From Mycobacterium helveticum (GTDB taxonomy: Bacteria; Actinomycetota; Actinomycetes; Mycobacteriales; Mycobacteriaceae): a stretch of DNA of 64,000 nt. The stretch spans positions 1 to 64,000 of the forward strand of contig NZ_VMQU01000005.1 in assembly GCF_007714205.1 (NCBI RefSeq), given 5' to 3'. The position numbers and the translations under genes were made by a program. The notes beneath the pieces were generated by a model, which saw only the letters and a program-made list of their open reading frames with translations, made no database searches and was not told where the DNA came from. Shown in pieces: positions 1 through 8,606 of the stretch (its first letter is position 1; each line of letters starts with the position of its first letter).

Positions 1-152
1 GCATTCACCTCGCGGGTGCCCTTCTGCTCGGGACATCATGACTTCTACCATCACGATTTTCCCTTGCACGAAGGGCATTTCCGTGTCACGACACAGCCAT
101 CACCCACATCAGGCTGAAAAATCAGGGTCAGATACCCGGGAACTTTCTGATG

Positions 153-197
153 TTGTCGCCGTCGTCGTTGTCGCTGTCGTCGTTGTCGCCGTCGTCG
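153..197. repeat. 15-bp tandem repeat, three copies
   Basis: Three consecutive copies of a 15-bp unit (TTGTCGCCGTCGTCG, with one C/T change in the middle copy) occupy this stretch. On the minus strand they encode an acidic repeat of Asn, Asp, Gly and Ser in a frame that stays open from about 300 down to a stop at 128-130. That frame also reads TPDQLKALGLKAVLLPMHP just before the repeat, which looks like the tail of a real protein. I do not recognise the family and see no convincing start codon, so this may be a gene remnant lying behind the broken P450/SDR genes. Confidence 0.6.
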
Positions 198-309
198 TTG
201 CCGGGGTGCATCGGCAGCAGGACCGCCTTGAGCCCCAACGCCTTCAGCTGGTCCGGGGTCCGCCGGACACCCCGGGGGTTGCACCGTGCATGTGCACCAC
301 TTCCTGCCG

Positions 310-462
310 TCAGTCCGGATACGTGACGCCGGTGCCTTCCTCGGAGATCCGCCACAACCTCGACGTTTCCGGCTCGTCGCGCGCCAAGCGCGGGACTGCG
401 GCGAATGTGACTCCGCGGCACGCGGTTTCGTAGAATCCCCGCGGACCGTAGTACTTGCCAGC
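310..462 (-). pseudogene. C-terminal remnant of a short-chain dehydrogenase
   Basis: About 49 codons read GKYYGPRGFYE, then LARDEPETSRLWRISEE and GTGVTYPD before a stop. This matches the C-terminus of the mycobacterial SDR family that resembles protochlorophyllide reductases, where a YYGP block is followed by a helix ending in LWxxSEELTGVxFP. The Rossmann fold, the YxxxK active site and any start codon are missing. The fragment begins exactly where the upstream P450 loses its own C-terminus. It is probably the product of a deletion that joined the two genes. Confidence 0.6.
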
Positions 463-1608
463 CGCAGCGTGGGGATGCGGCGCAGCAGGGTGGGCGGCAC
501 GATCTGCAGTTCCATCCGGGCCAGCTGCTGACCGACGCACTGGTGGCGCCCGTAACCGAAGCCGACGTGCGGGCCGTCGTCTCGGGCGAGGTCCAGCCGG
601 TCGGGGTCGGGGAACTGGCGCGCATCCCAGTTCGCCGGTGCCACATCGAGAATGATGCCCTCGCCGGCCCGGATCGTCTCGCCGCCGATCTCGATGTCCT
701 CGACGGCGATGCGGCGCTGGCCGGTCTGGATGATGCTGAGGTAGCGCATCAGCTCTTCGACGGTGCCGGCGATCACCTTGGGGTCGTCGGTGTCACGCAT
801 CAGCGCCAGCTGGTCGGGATGATCGCGCAGGGCCGCGATGCTCAGGCTGAGCATGTTCGCGGTCGTCTCATGGCCGGCGATCAGCACCCCGGTGGCCAGT
901 TGCGCGGCCTCGCGCACGCTGAGCTCTTCGGCGTTGACCCGCTCGGCGAGGTCGGACACCAGGTCCTCGGACAGATCGTGCATCTTGGTCCGCACCAGAT
1001 TGGCGATGTACTTCGCCAACGAGGCCGCGCCTTCGGTGGTGTCCTGCGCGGTGGCGTAGCGGCCCATGCCCCGCGCAGCCTGCGCCTGGAAGAATTCCGC
1101 GTCCCCGTACGGCACGCCCAGCAGCCGGCTGATGACCAGCGACGGGACGGGCAGCGCCACCGTGCCGACGATGTCGCCCGGCTTCGAGCCGCCCAGCAGG
1201 GCGTCGATGTGCTCGTCGGTGATCTTCTGCACCGCGGGGCGCAGCGCCTCGACCCGCTTGAACGTGAACGGTTTCGAGAGCATCCGCCGGAAGCGGGTGT
1301 GCTCCTCGGCGTCGGAGGTGAAGACCGACCGCGGCCGGGTGTGCACCGTGGCCAGCATGCCCGCGTTCCAGTGCGGGTAGCCGGGCAGCCGGTCGTCGAC
1401 GCTGGCGCGGGAGTCGGTGAAAGGCGCGGATCGCGTCGTAGCCGTGGATCAGCCAGGGCGTGCTGCCGTCCCAGATCCGGACCCGGCTGAGTTGTCCGGT
1501 CGCATTGAGCGCCAACGACTCCCGAGGCGGGGCGAAGGGGCAACCGGGCTCGCCTGTCATCGGGAACCCGGGAATGTCGGTGGCGGTGCCGGTCGAGATG
1601 TCTGTCAT
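460..1608 (-). pseudogene. CYP105-like cytochrome P450, frameshifted and C-terminally truncated
   Basis: The N-terminus (MTDISTGTATDIPGFPM, then GCPFAPP) and the body show a bacterial class I P450 of CYP105/CYP107 type. The I-helix AGHETTANM, the K-helix ELMRY and the haem-binding FGYGRHQCVG around 535-565 are intact. One extra A in the AAA run at 1420-1422 (plus-strand numbering) shifts the frame after about 62 codons. Correcting it restores the expected FTDSRASVDDRLPGYPHWN. The protein then stops matching P450s after RRIPTLRLA near 460, lacking the last roughly 25 residues, and runs into SDR sequence. It lies 39 bp downstream of a TetR gene on the same strand, suggesting a TetR-controlled P450/SDR operon that has decayed. 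I do not call it cyp144, whose sequence is clearly different. Confidence 0.75.
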
Positions 1609-1647
1609 GGTGCCTTTCGGTTGTGGCCGCGTTCGTTCCGGCGACTC

Positions 1648-2310
1648 CTAGCCGCCCGCCGCGCTCACGTGCACCGGCGCACGCCACAGGCCCACGATGG
1701 CGTCGATCAGGCCTTCGCCGGCGACCGGCCACGCCGAACGCGATCCGGGCCCGTGTTCGGCCAGCGCCGCCTCATGCTCGGCGCAGGTGTGCATCAGCAG
1801 GTTGCGCACCATCACGGTTCGTTCCGAACGCACCCGTCCGGGCAGGTCCGGAAGGCAGCGGTTGATGCCGTCGACGGTCCGCACCAGCCCCGGCGAGGTG
1901 AGTGCGTCTTTGGTCACGACGTGGCGGTACGCCGGGTCGGCCATCGCCTGAGCCGCGAAACGCGCGTACCAGCTCGGCACGCCCAGCGTCGCCAGGTGAT
2001 CGGTGAGCGGGCGCACCAGTGCGCCGACCCAGTCCCGCAGCTCGGCCGAATCGCCGACATCGGCCAGCATCCGGGTGCGCAGCTGCTCGATCGGCTCGTG
2101 GTGCTTGCGCTCGATCGCACGCAGCAGGTCGGTTCGGGTGCCGAAGTGGTAGCACGCGGCGGCGTTGTTGCCCTGACCCGCGGCCTCGCTGATCTGCCGG
2201 TTGGACACGGCGTACATCCCACGCTCGGCGAACAAGACCTCGGCGGCCGACAAGATCGCCTCCCGGGTGCCCGTCGACCTCTCGGCACGAACCATCCGCA
2301 CGGCGGTCAT
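1648..2310 (-). CDS. TetR/AcrR family transcriptional regulator
   Basis: This is a 220-residue TetR repressor. The N-terminal DNA-binding helix-turn-helix reads EAILSAAEVLFAERGMYAVS, then ISEAAGQGNNAAACYHFGT; the remaining residues form the helical ligand-binding domain. The start at 2310 (MTAVRMVRAERS) is chosen for length; an in-frame ATG at 2295 is equally possible. Upstream sequence is AT-rich and carries an imperfect palindrome suited to autorepression. The likely target is the P450/SDR operon directly downstream. The ligand cannot be told from sequence. Confidence 0.85.
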   Translation of the reverse strand: MTAVRMVRAERSTGTREAILSAAEVLFAERGMYAVSNRQISEAAGQGNNAAACYHFGTRTDLLRAIERKHHEPIEQLRTRMLADVGDSAELRDWVGALVRPLTDHLATLGVPSWYARFAAQAMADPAYRHVVTKDALTSPGLVRTVDGINRCLPDLPGRVRSERTVMVRNLLMHTCAEHEAALAEHGPGSRSAWPVAGEGLIDAIVGLWRAPVHVSAAGG

Positions 2311-2335
2311 CGCCTCAGTGAACACCTGCCGAGGT

Positions 2336-2355
2336 ATTAAATCAAACAATTTATT
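2336..2355. promoter_or_regulatory. AT-rich inverted repeat, candidate TetR operator
   Basis: TAAAT-N6-ATTTA (2338-2353), with one further pair outside it, sits 26 bp upstream of the TetR start in an unusually AT-rich patch. Its position between the TetR gene and the divergent gene at 2483 fits an operator or a promoter core. Binding is inferred from position and symmetry only. Confidence 0.4.
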
Positions 2356-2482
2356 CAGCGCTGGACCGGTCCTTCCGCGCCCGCGCCCGCCACGCGGCGC
2401 CGGCACGGTGAAACCCCTCCCGGCCAGGGGATTTCACCCGCCGGACACCTGCCTCACATCGCCGGGCGAATACAGTGGCGGT

Positions 2483-2959
2483 ATGAACCCGCTGCAGCGG
2501 CTGGCGCGGAACCCGACGGCCTACCGACTGCTGATGCCGGCGGGGGGACCCCTCATCGAGGGTGCCGAGGCGCTGCTTCGCTTCCTCAGCGTCGGGCGCG
2601 TCGGCGTGCTCGACGCCGCAGGGCTGCCCGGCGTGCGCATCACGGCCTCGGGCCGCAAGACCGGACTGGCCCGGACGGCCACGGTCCTGTGTACCCCGGT
2701 GGACGACGGACTGGTGGTGATCGGCTCCAACTGGGGCCGCCGGCGCCACCCGGCATGGTCGGCCAATCTCAAATCCGCACAACAGGTCAGCGTGCGCAGG
2801 CGCGGCCGGGTGTGCACCGCCAGGGTGCGGTTGCTCACTGGCGACGAGCGCGAGCGGGCATGGGTCGCCGCGCTGGAACGTTGGCCCAACTATCGGATCG
2901 CCGAAGACCGCTCCGGCGGAAGGGAATTCCGCGTTTTCCTGCTCACGCCGGCCGCGTAG
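2483..2959 (+). CDS. Deazaflavin (F420)-dependent nitroreductase (DDN) family protein
   Basis: This 158-residue protein shows the DDN-family split-barrel pattern. A helical N-terminus is followed by VRITASGRKTGLARTATVLCTPVDDGLVVIGSNWG, quoted here in two parts as VRITASGRKTGLARTAT and VLCTPVDDGLVVIGSNWG, and then by HPAWSANLKSAQQVSV. The G-R-K-T-G followed by strands and the HPAWxxNL motif are hallmarks of this actinobacterial family, which uses cofactor F420 or binds related flavins. The start is an ATG at 2483. The gene is divergent from the TetR gene and convergent with the lipoprotein downstream. The substrate is unknown. Confidence 0.8.
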   Translation: MNPLQRLARNPTAYRLLMPAGGPLIEGAEALLRFLSVGRVGVLDAAGLPGVRITASGRKTGLARTATVLCTPVDDGLVVIGSNWGRRRHPAWSANLKSAQQVSVRRRGRVCTARVRLLTGDERERAWVAALERWPNYRIAEDRSGGREFRVFLLTPAA

Positions 2960-2978
2960 GTTTCGGCGAGTCGCGACA

Positions 2979-3836
2979 CTAGCCTGGCTTGCGAAGATGG
3001 GCGCCCAGCAGCTGCTGCCAGCCCCTGGACATGTTCTGAAACTCTTCCTCGCAGTTGCCCGCCCGGTCTTCGGGGAGGTCGCCCGACGTGACGATGCCGG
3101 CGTTGGCCACCGGATCGGAGCCGTAGATCCAGCATTCCCAGTTGTACATCCGCGTGATGTCCATCGAGTGGCCGTCCCAGAACGGAAGGTCGTTCGCGTC
3201 GCCGGACTCTTTTGCGCTCAACTTCCACTCCTGGGCGGTGTTGGTCGCGATGCGGACACCGTTGGGATAGGGCTGTCCGTCGGCGCCCGGCGTGAGCAAC
3301 ATGAACGCCGACAGCTGGTCGGCCACGTCCTCCTCGCGCCCTGTGAAAGCCAGTTCGTAGATGGCGACCGTGGCGTGACCCAGCTCGTGGTAGGCCGCGG
3401 AAACCGTCTCGTCGACGGCGGGGGTCACCGGGTTCGGGCTTCCGTTGCCGGCGAAGAGCTGTTCGGCGTGGTCCCGGGCCTCGTAGCAGAGCTGAATCTC
3501 GTTGGTGGGGGGATCGTAGAAGTCGTTGTCCGTGTTGCACTGCTTGCCCACCAGCCCGAGATCGGACGGCAGCACCAGGCTGTCCTCGATGTGCTGAGCG
3601 AGGTCTTCGAGCACCTTCGCGTCCTGCATGATCTGGCGACCGTGCCGCGCCTCGAGCGTTTCCGCATCTTCGTAGCGGACCTTTACTTTTCCGGACGGGG
3701 GCGCCGGCTTGGCCGCCCGCGCTGCCTGGGCCGACGGACTTCCGGCCGGTCCGGACCCGGCCTGGTGGCCGGCGCCCCCACAGCCGGCTCCCGTGAGCAC
3801 CGCGGCACACACCGCGGCGGCGACCGCTGCCCTCAT
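2979..3836 (-). CDS. DUF4344-type putative zinc metallopeptidase, secreted or lipoprotein
   Basis: This is a 285-residue exported protein. An N-terminal hydrophobic signal ends in TGAGC (Cys19), a weak lipobox, and is followed by an Ala/Pro-rich linker. The core carries YHELGH with His150, Glu151 and His154, an HExxH zinc motif, then TGREEDVADQLSAFMLL, which fits DUF4344 where a downstream acidic residue completes the site. Four other Cys residues may form disulfides outside the cell. The start overlaps the stop of the upstream DUF2231 gene by ATGA, so translation was probably coupled. Peptidase activity is inferred from the motif alone. Confidence 0.75.
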   Translation of the reverse strand: MRAAVAAAVCAAVLTGAGCGGAGHQAGSGPAGSPSAQAARAAKPAPPSGKVKVRYEDAETLEARHGRQIMQDAKVLEDLAQHIEDSLVLPSDLGLVGKQCNTDNDFYDPPTNEIQLCYEARDHAEQLFAGNGSPNPVTPAVDETVSAAYHELGHATVAIYELAFTGREEDVADQLSAFMLLTPGADGQPYPNGVRIATNTAQEWKLSAKESGDANDLPFWDGHSMDITRMYNWECWIYGSDPVANAGIVTSGDLPEDRAGNCEEEFQNMSRGWQQLLGAHLRKPG

Positions 3837-4354
3837 CGTGCCAACTCCTGTCCCGGTTGTCCCTGGTGCCGCCGCGCGCGGGGAGCCTGCGGGGCCCGGC
3901 GAAATCGGCCGTCGGCGCCCACCCGGTAGCTCTGGACCATCGACGAGATGCCCACGGCGAGCACCACTATTCCCGTGCTGACGTGCAGAACCATCGACGG
4001 CTTCGGCGACCTGCGTTCGGTCACGCGCAGCACGGCAAGCCCGACGGCGACCGCCAGCAAAGCGGCGGCGAAGTAGGTCGGCGAAATAGGTCATCGTGCT
4101 GCCGCGCTCGGCGTGTTCGCGCAGGACGGGGGTCGGGCCGGCGGCCGGCTGTAGAGCCACCGGCCGGCGTTCGTGGTGATCGGCGGCAACACCATCGTGA
4201 CCGCCGCCGAGATCAGCGTCACCCACAGCAGTTGGCCGCGCCGGGTGGCCGGCCACAGTCCGCACACGATCTCCAGCAGGGCGGTCAGCGGCACCAGCAC
4301 CACGACGAAATGCAGCAGCAGGACATGAGCCGGCAGGCCGTTCACGACGTCCAT
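3833..4354 (-). pseudogene. DUF2231 membrane protein, frameshifted
   Basis: The N-terminal part (MDVVNGLPAHVLLLHFVVV, then helices to NAGRWLYSR) and the C-terminal part (LLAVAVGLAVLRVTE, then VLHVSTGIVVLAVGISSMV) belong to one DUF2231 protein with four membrane helices. They lie in the same frame, but the stretch between about 4140 and 4077 reads correctly only in another frame (TPVLREHAERGSTMTYFA). In the original frame a TGA interrupts at 4091-4093. The shift back coincides with a 13-bp tandem duplication at 4065-4090; the first shift is near a run of five G at about 4130. The stop overlaps the start of the downstream lipoprotein gene. Confidence 0.7.
4065..4090. repeat. 13-bp tandem duplication inside the DUF2231 gene
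   Basis: GCGGCGAAGTAGG (4065-4077) is followed directly by TCGGCGAAATAGG (4078-4090), two mismatches apart. A 13-bp unit shifts the frame by one, which is exactly the change needed at this point of the broken DUF2231 gene. Confidence 0.7.
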
Positions 4355-4486
4355 CGAACTCCTCGGCTGGTCGGAGCTGCCCGCCGCCGGTTCGGGTCGC
4401 CGGCCGCGCCCGAAACAATAGCGCCGGCGCGCGCAAAGGTGCGGGCGGACATGGCTTGCGGGAGCGATCGGACACCCGCCGGGGGA

Positions 4487-5107
4487 TCAGCCGCCGAGCC
4501 CCTTCTTGACGGCCGCGTCTTGCTTCTGGCCGACGTCGGTCATGAAGTCCTGGGGCACCAGCGAACCCGGCGGGCCGTCGAATTGCAGCGTGACGAGGGC
4601 CCTGCCCTCGGTGAACAGCAGCACCGTCACACCCCTGAGCCCATCGGGGGAGTCTCCGGACAGCGTCGTGCCGCCGGTGCCGATGTTGGCCGGGCGTGAC
4701 GTCGGCTTCTTGACGACGTCGCCCTGGGCGCCTTTTGCCGCGTTGAGCGCATCCGTTGCCGCGGCGGGGTCGGCGAACACCTGGATGGTGTCCTTGATCA
4801 GATGACTGCCGTCTTCGTCGCGGAATGTCATCGCGACGCCCGGCCGGCCGTTCGGGTTGTCCGTCGGCGGACCTGCGGTGAACGTCACCGGGGCATTGAG
4901 GTCGGTCGCCGTGATCAGCAACCCCGCATATTCGCCCGGCCGTGCGGGCGCGCCCGACGTCGGTGCCGGGCCGCGGCTGCCCGGGGCCGAGGTGGCGGAA
5001 CCGGGTTTCGGGGTCGATGACGTCGAATGGCTGCCGCAACCGCTCGTGGCGACCGCCAGCGCCGTCGCCACGGCCGCACCCGCCGCCACCGCCGCAGAGA
5101 TCCTCAC
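4487..5107 (-). CDS. Putative lipoprotein of unknown function
   Basis: This 206-residue protein has a signal peptide (VRISAAVAAGAAVATALAV, then ATSGC) ending in a lipobox Cys, followed by a Ser/Pro/Gly-rich linker and a compact domain ending KKGLGG. The GTG start at 5107 is chosen because a GGAAGGAG ribosome site lies about eight bases upstream and it gives a proper signal peptide; the frame is open further upstream but that extension lacks coding character. The fold resembles small mycobacterial cell-wall lipoproteins, but I cannot assign a family. It lies downstream of the sigma factor gene on the same strand with 122 bp between them. Confidence 0.7.
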   Translation of the reverse strand: MRISAAVAAGAAVATALAVATSGCGSHSTSSTPKPGSATSAPGSRGPAPTSGAPARPGEYAGLLITATDLNAPVTFTAGPPTDNPNGRPGVAMTFRDEDGSHLIKDTIQVFADPAAATDALNAAKGAQGDVVKKPTSRPANIGTGGTTLSGDSPDGLRGVTVLLFTEGRALVTLQFDGPPGSLVPQDFMTDVGQKQDAAVKKGLGG

Positions 5108-5229
5108 CGCACGCGCTCCTTCCCGGGCTGCCTCGGGCGAAGCAATCCGTCTCGAATGCCGAATCGGACAGTACATCGCCGGGAAACCGGGCGGGCCGGA
5201 AAGGGCGCGCCGCCCCGCCCAGAGCGGCG

Positions 5230-6039
5230 CTACTCCAACTGGTCGCGCAGGCAGCACAGGGTGTTGGCGAGGATGCGCGAGACCTGCATCTGCGAGACGC
5301 CGATCCGCTCGGCGATCTGGCTTTGCGTCATCGATTCGAAGAACCGCATGTGCAGAACCTCACGTTCGCGCCGGGGCAGCGCGCTCACGAGGGCGCGGAC
5401 CGCTTCCCGGTTGGTGATGTGGTCGATCCGGGGATCGATGCCACCGACAGCGTCGGCCACCAGGCGGGGCTTGCCCGAACTGTCGGTGCCGATGGGCGCG
5501 TCCAGGGATTCCAGCCGATAGGCGTCACCCGCGACCAGGCATTCGACGATCTCCTCGTGGGGGACCTCTAATGCCCGAGAGAGTTCGGCGGCCGTCGGTG
5601 CCCGCCCCAGCTTCTGCGCCAAATCGGCTGTGGTCCTGCCGATTTGGACGTGCAGCTCGCGCAACCGGCGCGGCACCCGCATGCCCCAGCTGTAGTCACG
5701 AAAGTAGCGGCGGACCTCACCCATCATGGTGGGTACCGCAAATCCGATGAAACTGGGGCCTTTTGCGGGGTCGAATCGGTTGATGGCGTTCATCAGGCCC
5801 AGGCGTGCGACCTGGGTCAAGTCGTCGAGTCCTTCGCCGCGGCGCCCGAAATGGCTGGCCACGTGGTCGGCCAGCGGCAGGCAGCGGGCCACGATGCGTT
5901 CGCGTTGTCGTTTGTACTCGTGCGACTCGGCCGGCAGCTGCCGCAGCGCGACGAACATCTCGACGACGTCGTCATAGGAGTCGTCCCCTCGTTGGGTGGT
6001 GCCGCGGGCCGGGCGGGGCGGCGCCAATACGTCGGTCAT
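5230..6039 (-). CDS. RNA polymerase sigma factor, SigF/SigB group
   Basis: The protein has 269 residues. Region 2 reads CLPLADHVASHFGRRGE and DDLTQVARLGLMNAINRFDP; region 3 has VPTMMGEVRRYFRDYSWGMR and VPRRLRELHVQIG; region 4 ends with ALPRREREVLHMRFFES and MTQSQIAERIGVSQMQVSRI. This is the group 3 stress and sporulation type, and resembles M. tuberculosis SigF along its length but is a divergent paralogue. The true sigF locus carries the anti-sigma gene usfX just upstream, and no such gene is seen here. The ATG at 6039 is chosen; the frame is open further upstream. How it is held inactive is not evident from its neighbours. Confidence 0.9.
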   Translation of the reverse strand: MTDVLAPPRPARGTTQRGDDSYDDVVEMFVALRQLPAESHEYKRQRERIVARCLPLADHVASHFGRRGEGLDDLTQVARLGLMNAINRFDPAKGPSFIGFAVPTMMGEVRRYFRDYSWGMRVPRRLRELHVQIGRTTADLAQKLGRAPTAAELSRALEVPHEEIVECLVAGDAYRLESLDAPIGTDSSGKPRLVADAVGGIDPRIDHITNREAVRALVSALPRREREVLHMRFFESMTQSQIAERIGVSQMQVSRILANTLCCLRDQLE

Positions 6040-6714
6040 CGGATGGAGGACCCCCGCCTCCGGATTTTGCTCGTGCACCAAAAAGTTGGCATGGACTGGC
6101 TCTTCCTCTGCGCCGTATGCAGCGGGACGGCTCGGCAGGTGAATGCGCAGGCGCTCCCACGGCACCCGTATCCGTGTGGATGTGGCCGAAGCGCGCACGG
6201 TACTAACGGGACGTGGCAGAAGACCTGGAGTCGTTTGCCACGGAAACCCAGCAGCCGAGCGGATGACTGGCCGCTTTGGGCTAAACGACCCGTCCAGAAC
6301 GGATTCAGAAACCAGTATACGCGACATCGCACCGACGCGCGATGGGTCGACGGAAGCTGGTCTGCGGGAACGCTTCTAACCCGGTTCCCGGACGAGCTAA
6401 ATCGTAGCCAGGCACATCCGCACGCCCGACGAGGGGCATCTCGGAATCCAGGAAAGCCTTTGTCAGGCGGCCGAATCGCGCCGCGGAGAGCCCGAAGACT
6501 CCGGCCTTGACCGCTTTGCCCGCTGCCGACCGTCGGTTGGCGTGCAGTTCAGCCCGCACGACCGGCCCGGTTGGCGCAGCCGGACGCGGCGGCCGGGTAC
6601 TGTTCGACCGATGCCTAACACTCGTGCCGCGTCACCGGCTCACCATCGCGCTCGGAAATTCTTTTCGCGCAACGGCTTCCGGTACGCGTCGCGTCGCCCG
6701 GAAAGCCCGCTGCG
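6040..6714. other. Intergenic region between sigma factor and SDR genes
   Basis: About 675 bases separate the divergent sigma factor and SDR genes. Open frames here have no recognisable product and no convincing ribosome sites. It should contain both promoters; I could not pick a SigF-type GTTT/GGGTAT pair with confidence. Confidence 0.5.
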
Positions 6715-7596
6715 ATGAGTGGCACGAGTCTGCTGGCCGGGCGCGGCGCGGTGGTGTCCGGCGGCAGCCGGGGGATCGGACGCGCGGTTGCCGGACTGCT
6801 GTGCGACCTCGGGGCCGGCGTGGTGGTCAACGGGCGGGACGAAGCCGCGGTGGACGCGACCCTCGGGGCGTTGACGGCCTCGGGCGGGCGGGCGACCGCG
6901 GTCGTCGGTGCCGCCGACGACGAGCGCATTGCCGGCGCGCTCGTCGAGGAATGCATCGGTGCGTTCGGCACCCTTGACGTCCTGGTCAATTGCGCCGGGG
7001 TCGCCGAGCCGCCGGGATCGTCGATCCTGAACATCTCGGCGGCCGAGTTCGACCAGCTGATCGGTGCGCACCTGGGCACGGCGTTCCACACCTGCCGGGT
7101 CGCCGCCCGCGTCATGGCCGCGCAGGGACACGGGTCGATCGTCAACACCAGTTCGGTGGCGTTTCTCGGCGACTACGGCGGCACCGGGTACCCCGCGGGC
7201 AAGGGCGCCGTCAACGCACTGACGATGGCCATCGCCGCCGAGCTGAAGGTCTACGGGGTGCGGGCCAACGGGGTGTGTCCCGGAAGCGCGCACGCGGCTG
7301 TCCACCGGGGCCGAGTACGAGGAACACATCGCGGACCTGCATCGTCGCGGGCTGCTCGACGAGGTGACCGTGCGGGCGTCGCTGGACAGCGCCCCGCCGA
7401 GTTCGTGGCCCCGCTCTACGCGTACCTCGCGAGCGACCTGGCGCGCGGCGTGACGGGTCAGATCTTCATGGCTGCAGGGGGATTCGTCGGCAGGTTCGAC
7501 CGTCCGGCGCCGCGGGTGCTGGGCTACCGCGATCACCGCGACGCCGGTCCGTGGTCGACAGCGGACCTGCACGAGATGCTCGGTACCGGGTCATGA
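6715..7596 (+). CDS. Short-chain dehydrogenase/reductase with an out-of-frame internal segment
   Basis: This is an SDR with the NAD(P) motif GGSRGIGRAVAGLL near residue 17, NCAGVAEP, then SIVNTSSVAFLGDYGGTGY with the catalytic Ser and Tyr (YPAGK, a YxxxK motif). The reading frame is open for 293 residues, but codons from about 7285 to 7393 do not look like SDR. Shifting this stretch by one base gives ARTRLSTGAEYEEHIADLH, the expected substrate-loop sequence. One extra A at 7284-7285 and one missing C in the C run at 7392-7395 would explain it. The active site is upstream of the damage and the C-terminus is back in frame. It is either a sequence error pair or a gene with a scrambled loop of about 36 residues. 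Confidence 0.8.
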   Translation: MSGTSLLAGRGAVVSGGSRGIGRAVAGLLCDLGAGVVVNGRDEAAVDATLGALTASGGRATAVVGAADDERIAGALVEECIGAFGTLDVLVNCAGVAEPPGSSILNISAAEFDQLIGAHLGTAFHTCRVAARVMAAQGHGSIVNTSSVAFLGDYGGTGYPAGKGAVNALTMAIAAELKVYGVRANGVCPGSAHAAVHRGRVRGTHRGPASSRAARRGDRAGVAGQRPAEFVAPLYAYLASDLARGVTGQIFMAAGGFVGRFDRPAPRVLGYRDHRDAGPWSTADLHEMLGTGS

Positions 7597-7736
7597 ACCC
7601 GTTTGGCGCCGCTCGATCAGCAGGATGAACGTCGGGAGCCAGGACTCCTGTCGGAGTTGTCGATCAGGCCCTCGATGCGTGCGCCGATCGCGCGCTGCAG
7701 CTCGGCTCGCCTGGCGACCGCGGTGTCGACGGTGTG
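7597..7736 (-). other. Possible remnant of a coding sequence
   Basis: Read on the minus strand, this gap gives ELQRAIGARIEGLIDN in one frame and, one frame away, QESWLPTFILLIERRQTGS before a stop at 7591. Joined, these look like a C-terminal protein fragment with a frameshift, perhaps from a methyltransferase, but this is a guess. There is no start and no complete domain. Confidence 0.25.
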
Positions 7737-8408
7737 TCAGGATGCCGCCGCGGGGCGCCGGCGCGCGCGTGGCGGCTCCGGCGAACGAAGCGTCTCCATC
7801 GTGCGCACCAGTTGCGGGTAGGCGATCGCGGGCCCTATCCAGCGGGTGAGGTAGCGCCGCAACTCGGGGCCGCTGCGCGGTGGCCGTCCCGGATCCGCGA
7901 GAAACGAATGCAGCACCCGAAGGCAGAACTCGTTCAGCTCGTCCAACGCCACTTCGTCGAAACCGCAGCGCTCCCAATCGATGTCGAAGCGATGCAGCAT
8001 AGAACGGCCGAAGGCCAGGGCGGTGTCCGACATGATCGACACCTTCTGCCCGCCGCGGTGGCGCTGGTTCAGCACGAATGCGACCTGCTTGTCGGAGGCC
8101 AGCTGTTCGACCGCGAAGGCGACCCCCTCCGTCACGGCCACGACCGGGTCGGTGATCCCCTCGAGGTGGGCCGCCGAACGGTCGAGGAACCCGTCGGCCG
8201 ACCGCATCGCGGATGCCACCAGCAACGCCTGCGTACCGGGGAAGTACCGATAGACGGTCTGCCGGGTCACCCCGAGGACCCGGGCCACGTCGGCGATGCG
8301 CATCGCCGAGCCGCGCTCGTCGATGATCGCGTCGGCGGCGTTCAGGATGCGCTCGATCGCCTCCTCGTCGGAGGCGGGCGCGTTACCCGCCCAACCGTGG
8401 CTGCGCAT
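7737..8408 (-). CDS. TetR/AcrR family transcriptional regulator
   Basis: This 223-residue protein has a canonical TetR helix-turn-helix: ILNAADAIIDERGSAMRI, then IADVARVLGVTRQTVYRYFP. A helical ligand domain follows, and the C-terminus is rich in Arg, Pro and Ala. It is divergent from the amidohydrolase gene 198 bp away, the usual arrangement of a TetR repressor and its target, so control of that gene is the simplest proposal. I found no clear palindrome in the intergenic space. Confidence 0.85.
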   Translation of the reverse strand: MRSHGWAGNAPASDEEAIERILNAADAIIDERGSAMRIADVARVLGVTRQTVYRYFPGTQALLVASAMRSADGFLDRSAAHLEGITDPVVAVTEGVAFAVEQLASDKQVAFVLNQRHRGGQKVSIMSDTALAFGRSMLHRFDIDWERCGFDEVALDELNEFCLRVLHSFLADPGRPPRSGPELRRYLTRWIGPAIAYPQLVRTMETLRSPEPPRARRRPAAAS

Positions 8409-8606
8409 GCTCAGCGAACGGCGGTCTGGCGTCCGGTCGTCCCCACAGGCGGATCATAGCGTTTGCGGGACCGGGCTCGGCCCCGCACGGCGCGGCGCGT
8501 GTGCGTCCCGTCGCACCACGAGCCATCGCGGTAGACACCGTCGTCGGTATGTATGATCACCGAAACCTGGAGGCGCAAGCGCGGGGCCCGGCAGGGAGGC
8601 CGAACT

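Noticed and set aside
460..1608. Naming the first P450 cyp144
   Set aside because: Gene order near the ESX-5 side suggested it, but the sequence (GCPFAPP, LARMELQIV) is CYP105-like and unlike CYP144.
6305..6559. 84-codon minus-strand frame upstream of the sigma factor
   Set aside because: No ribosome site, no family and no conserved pattern.
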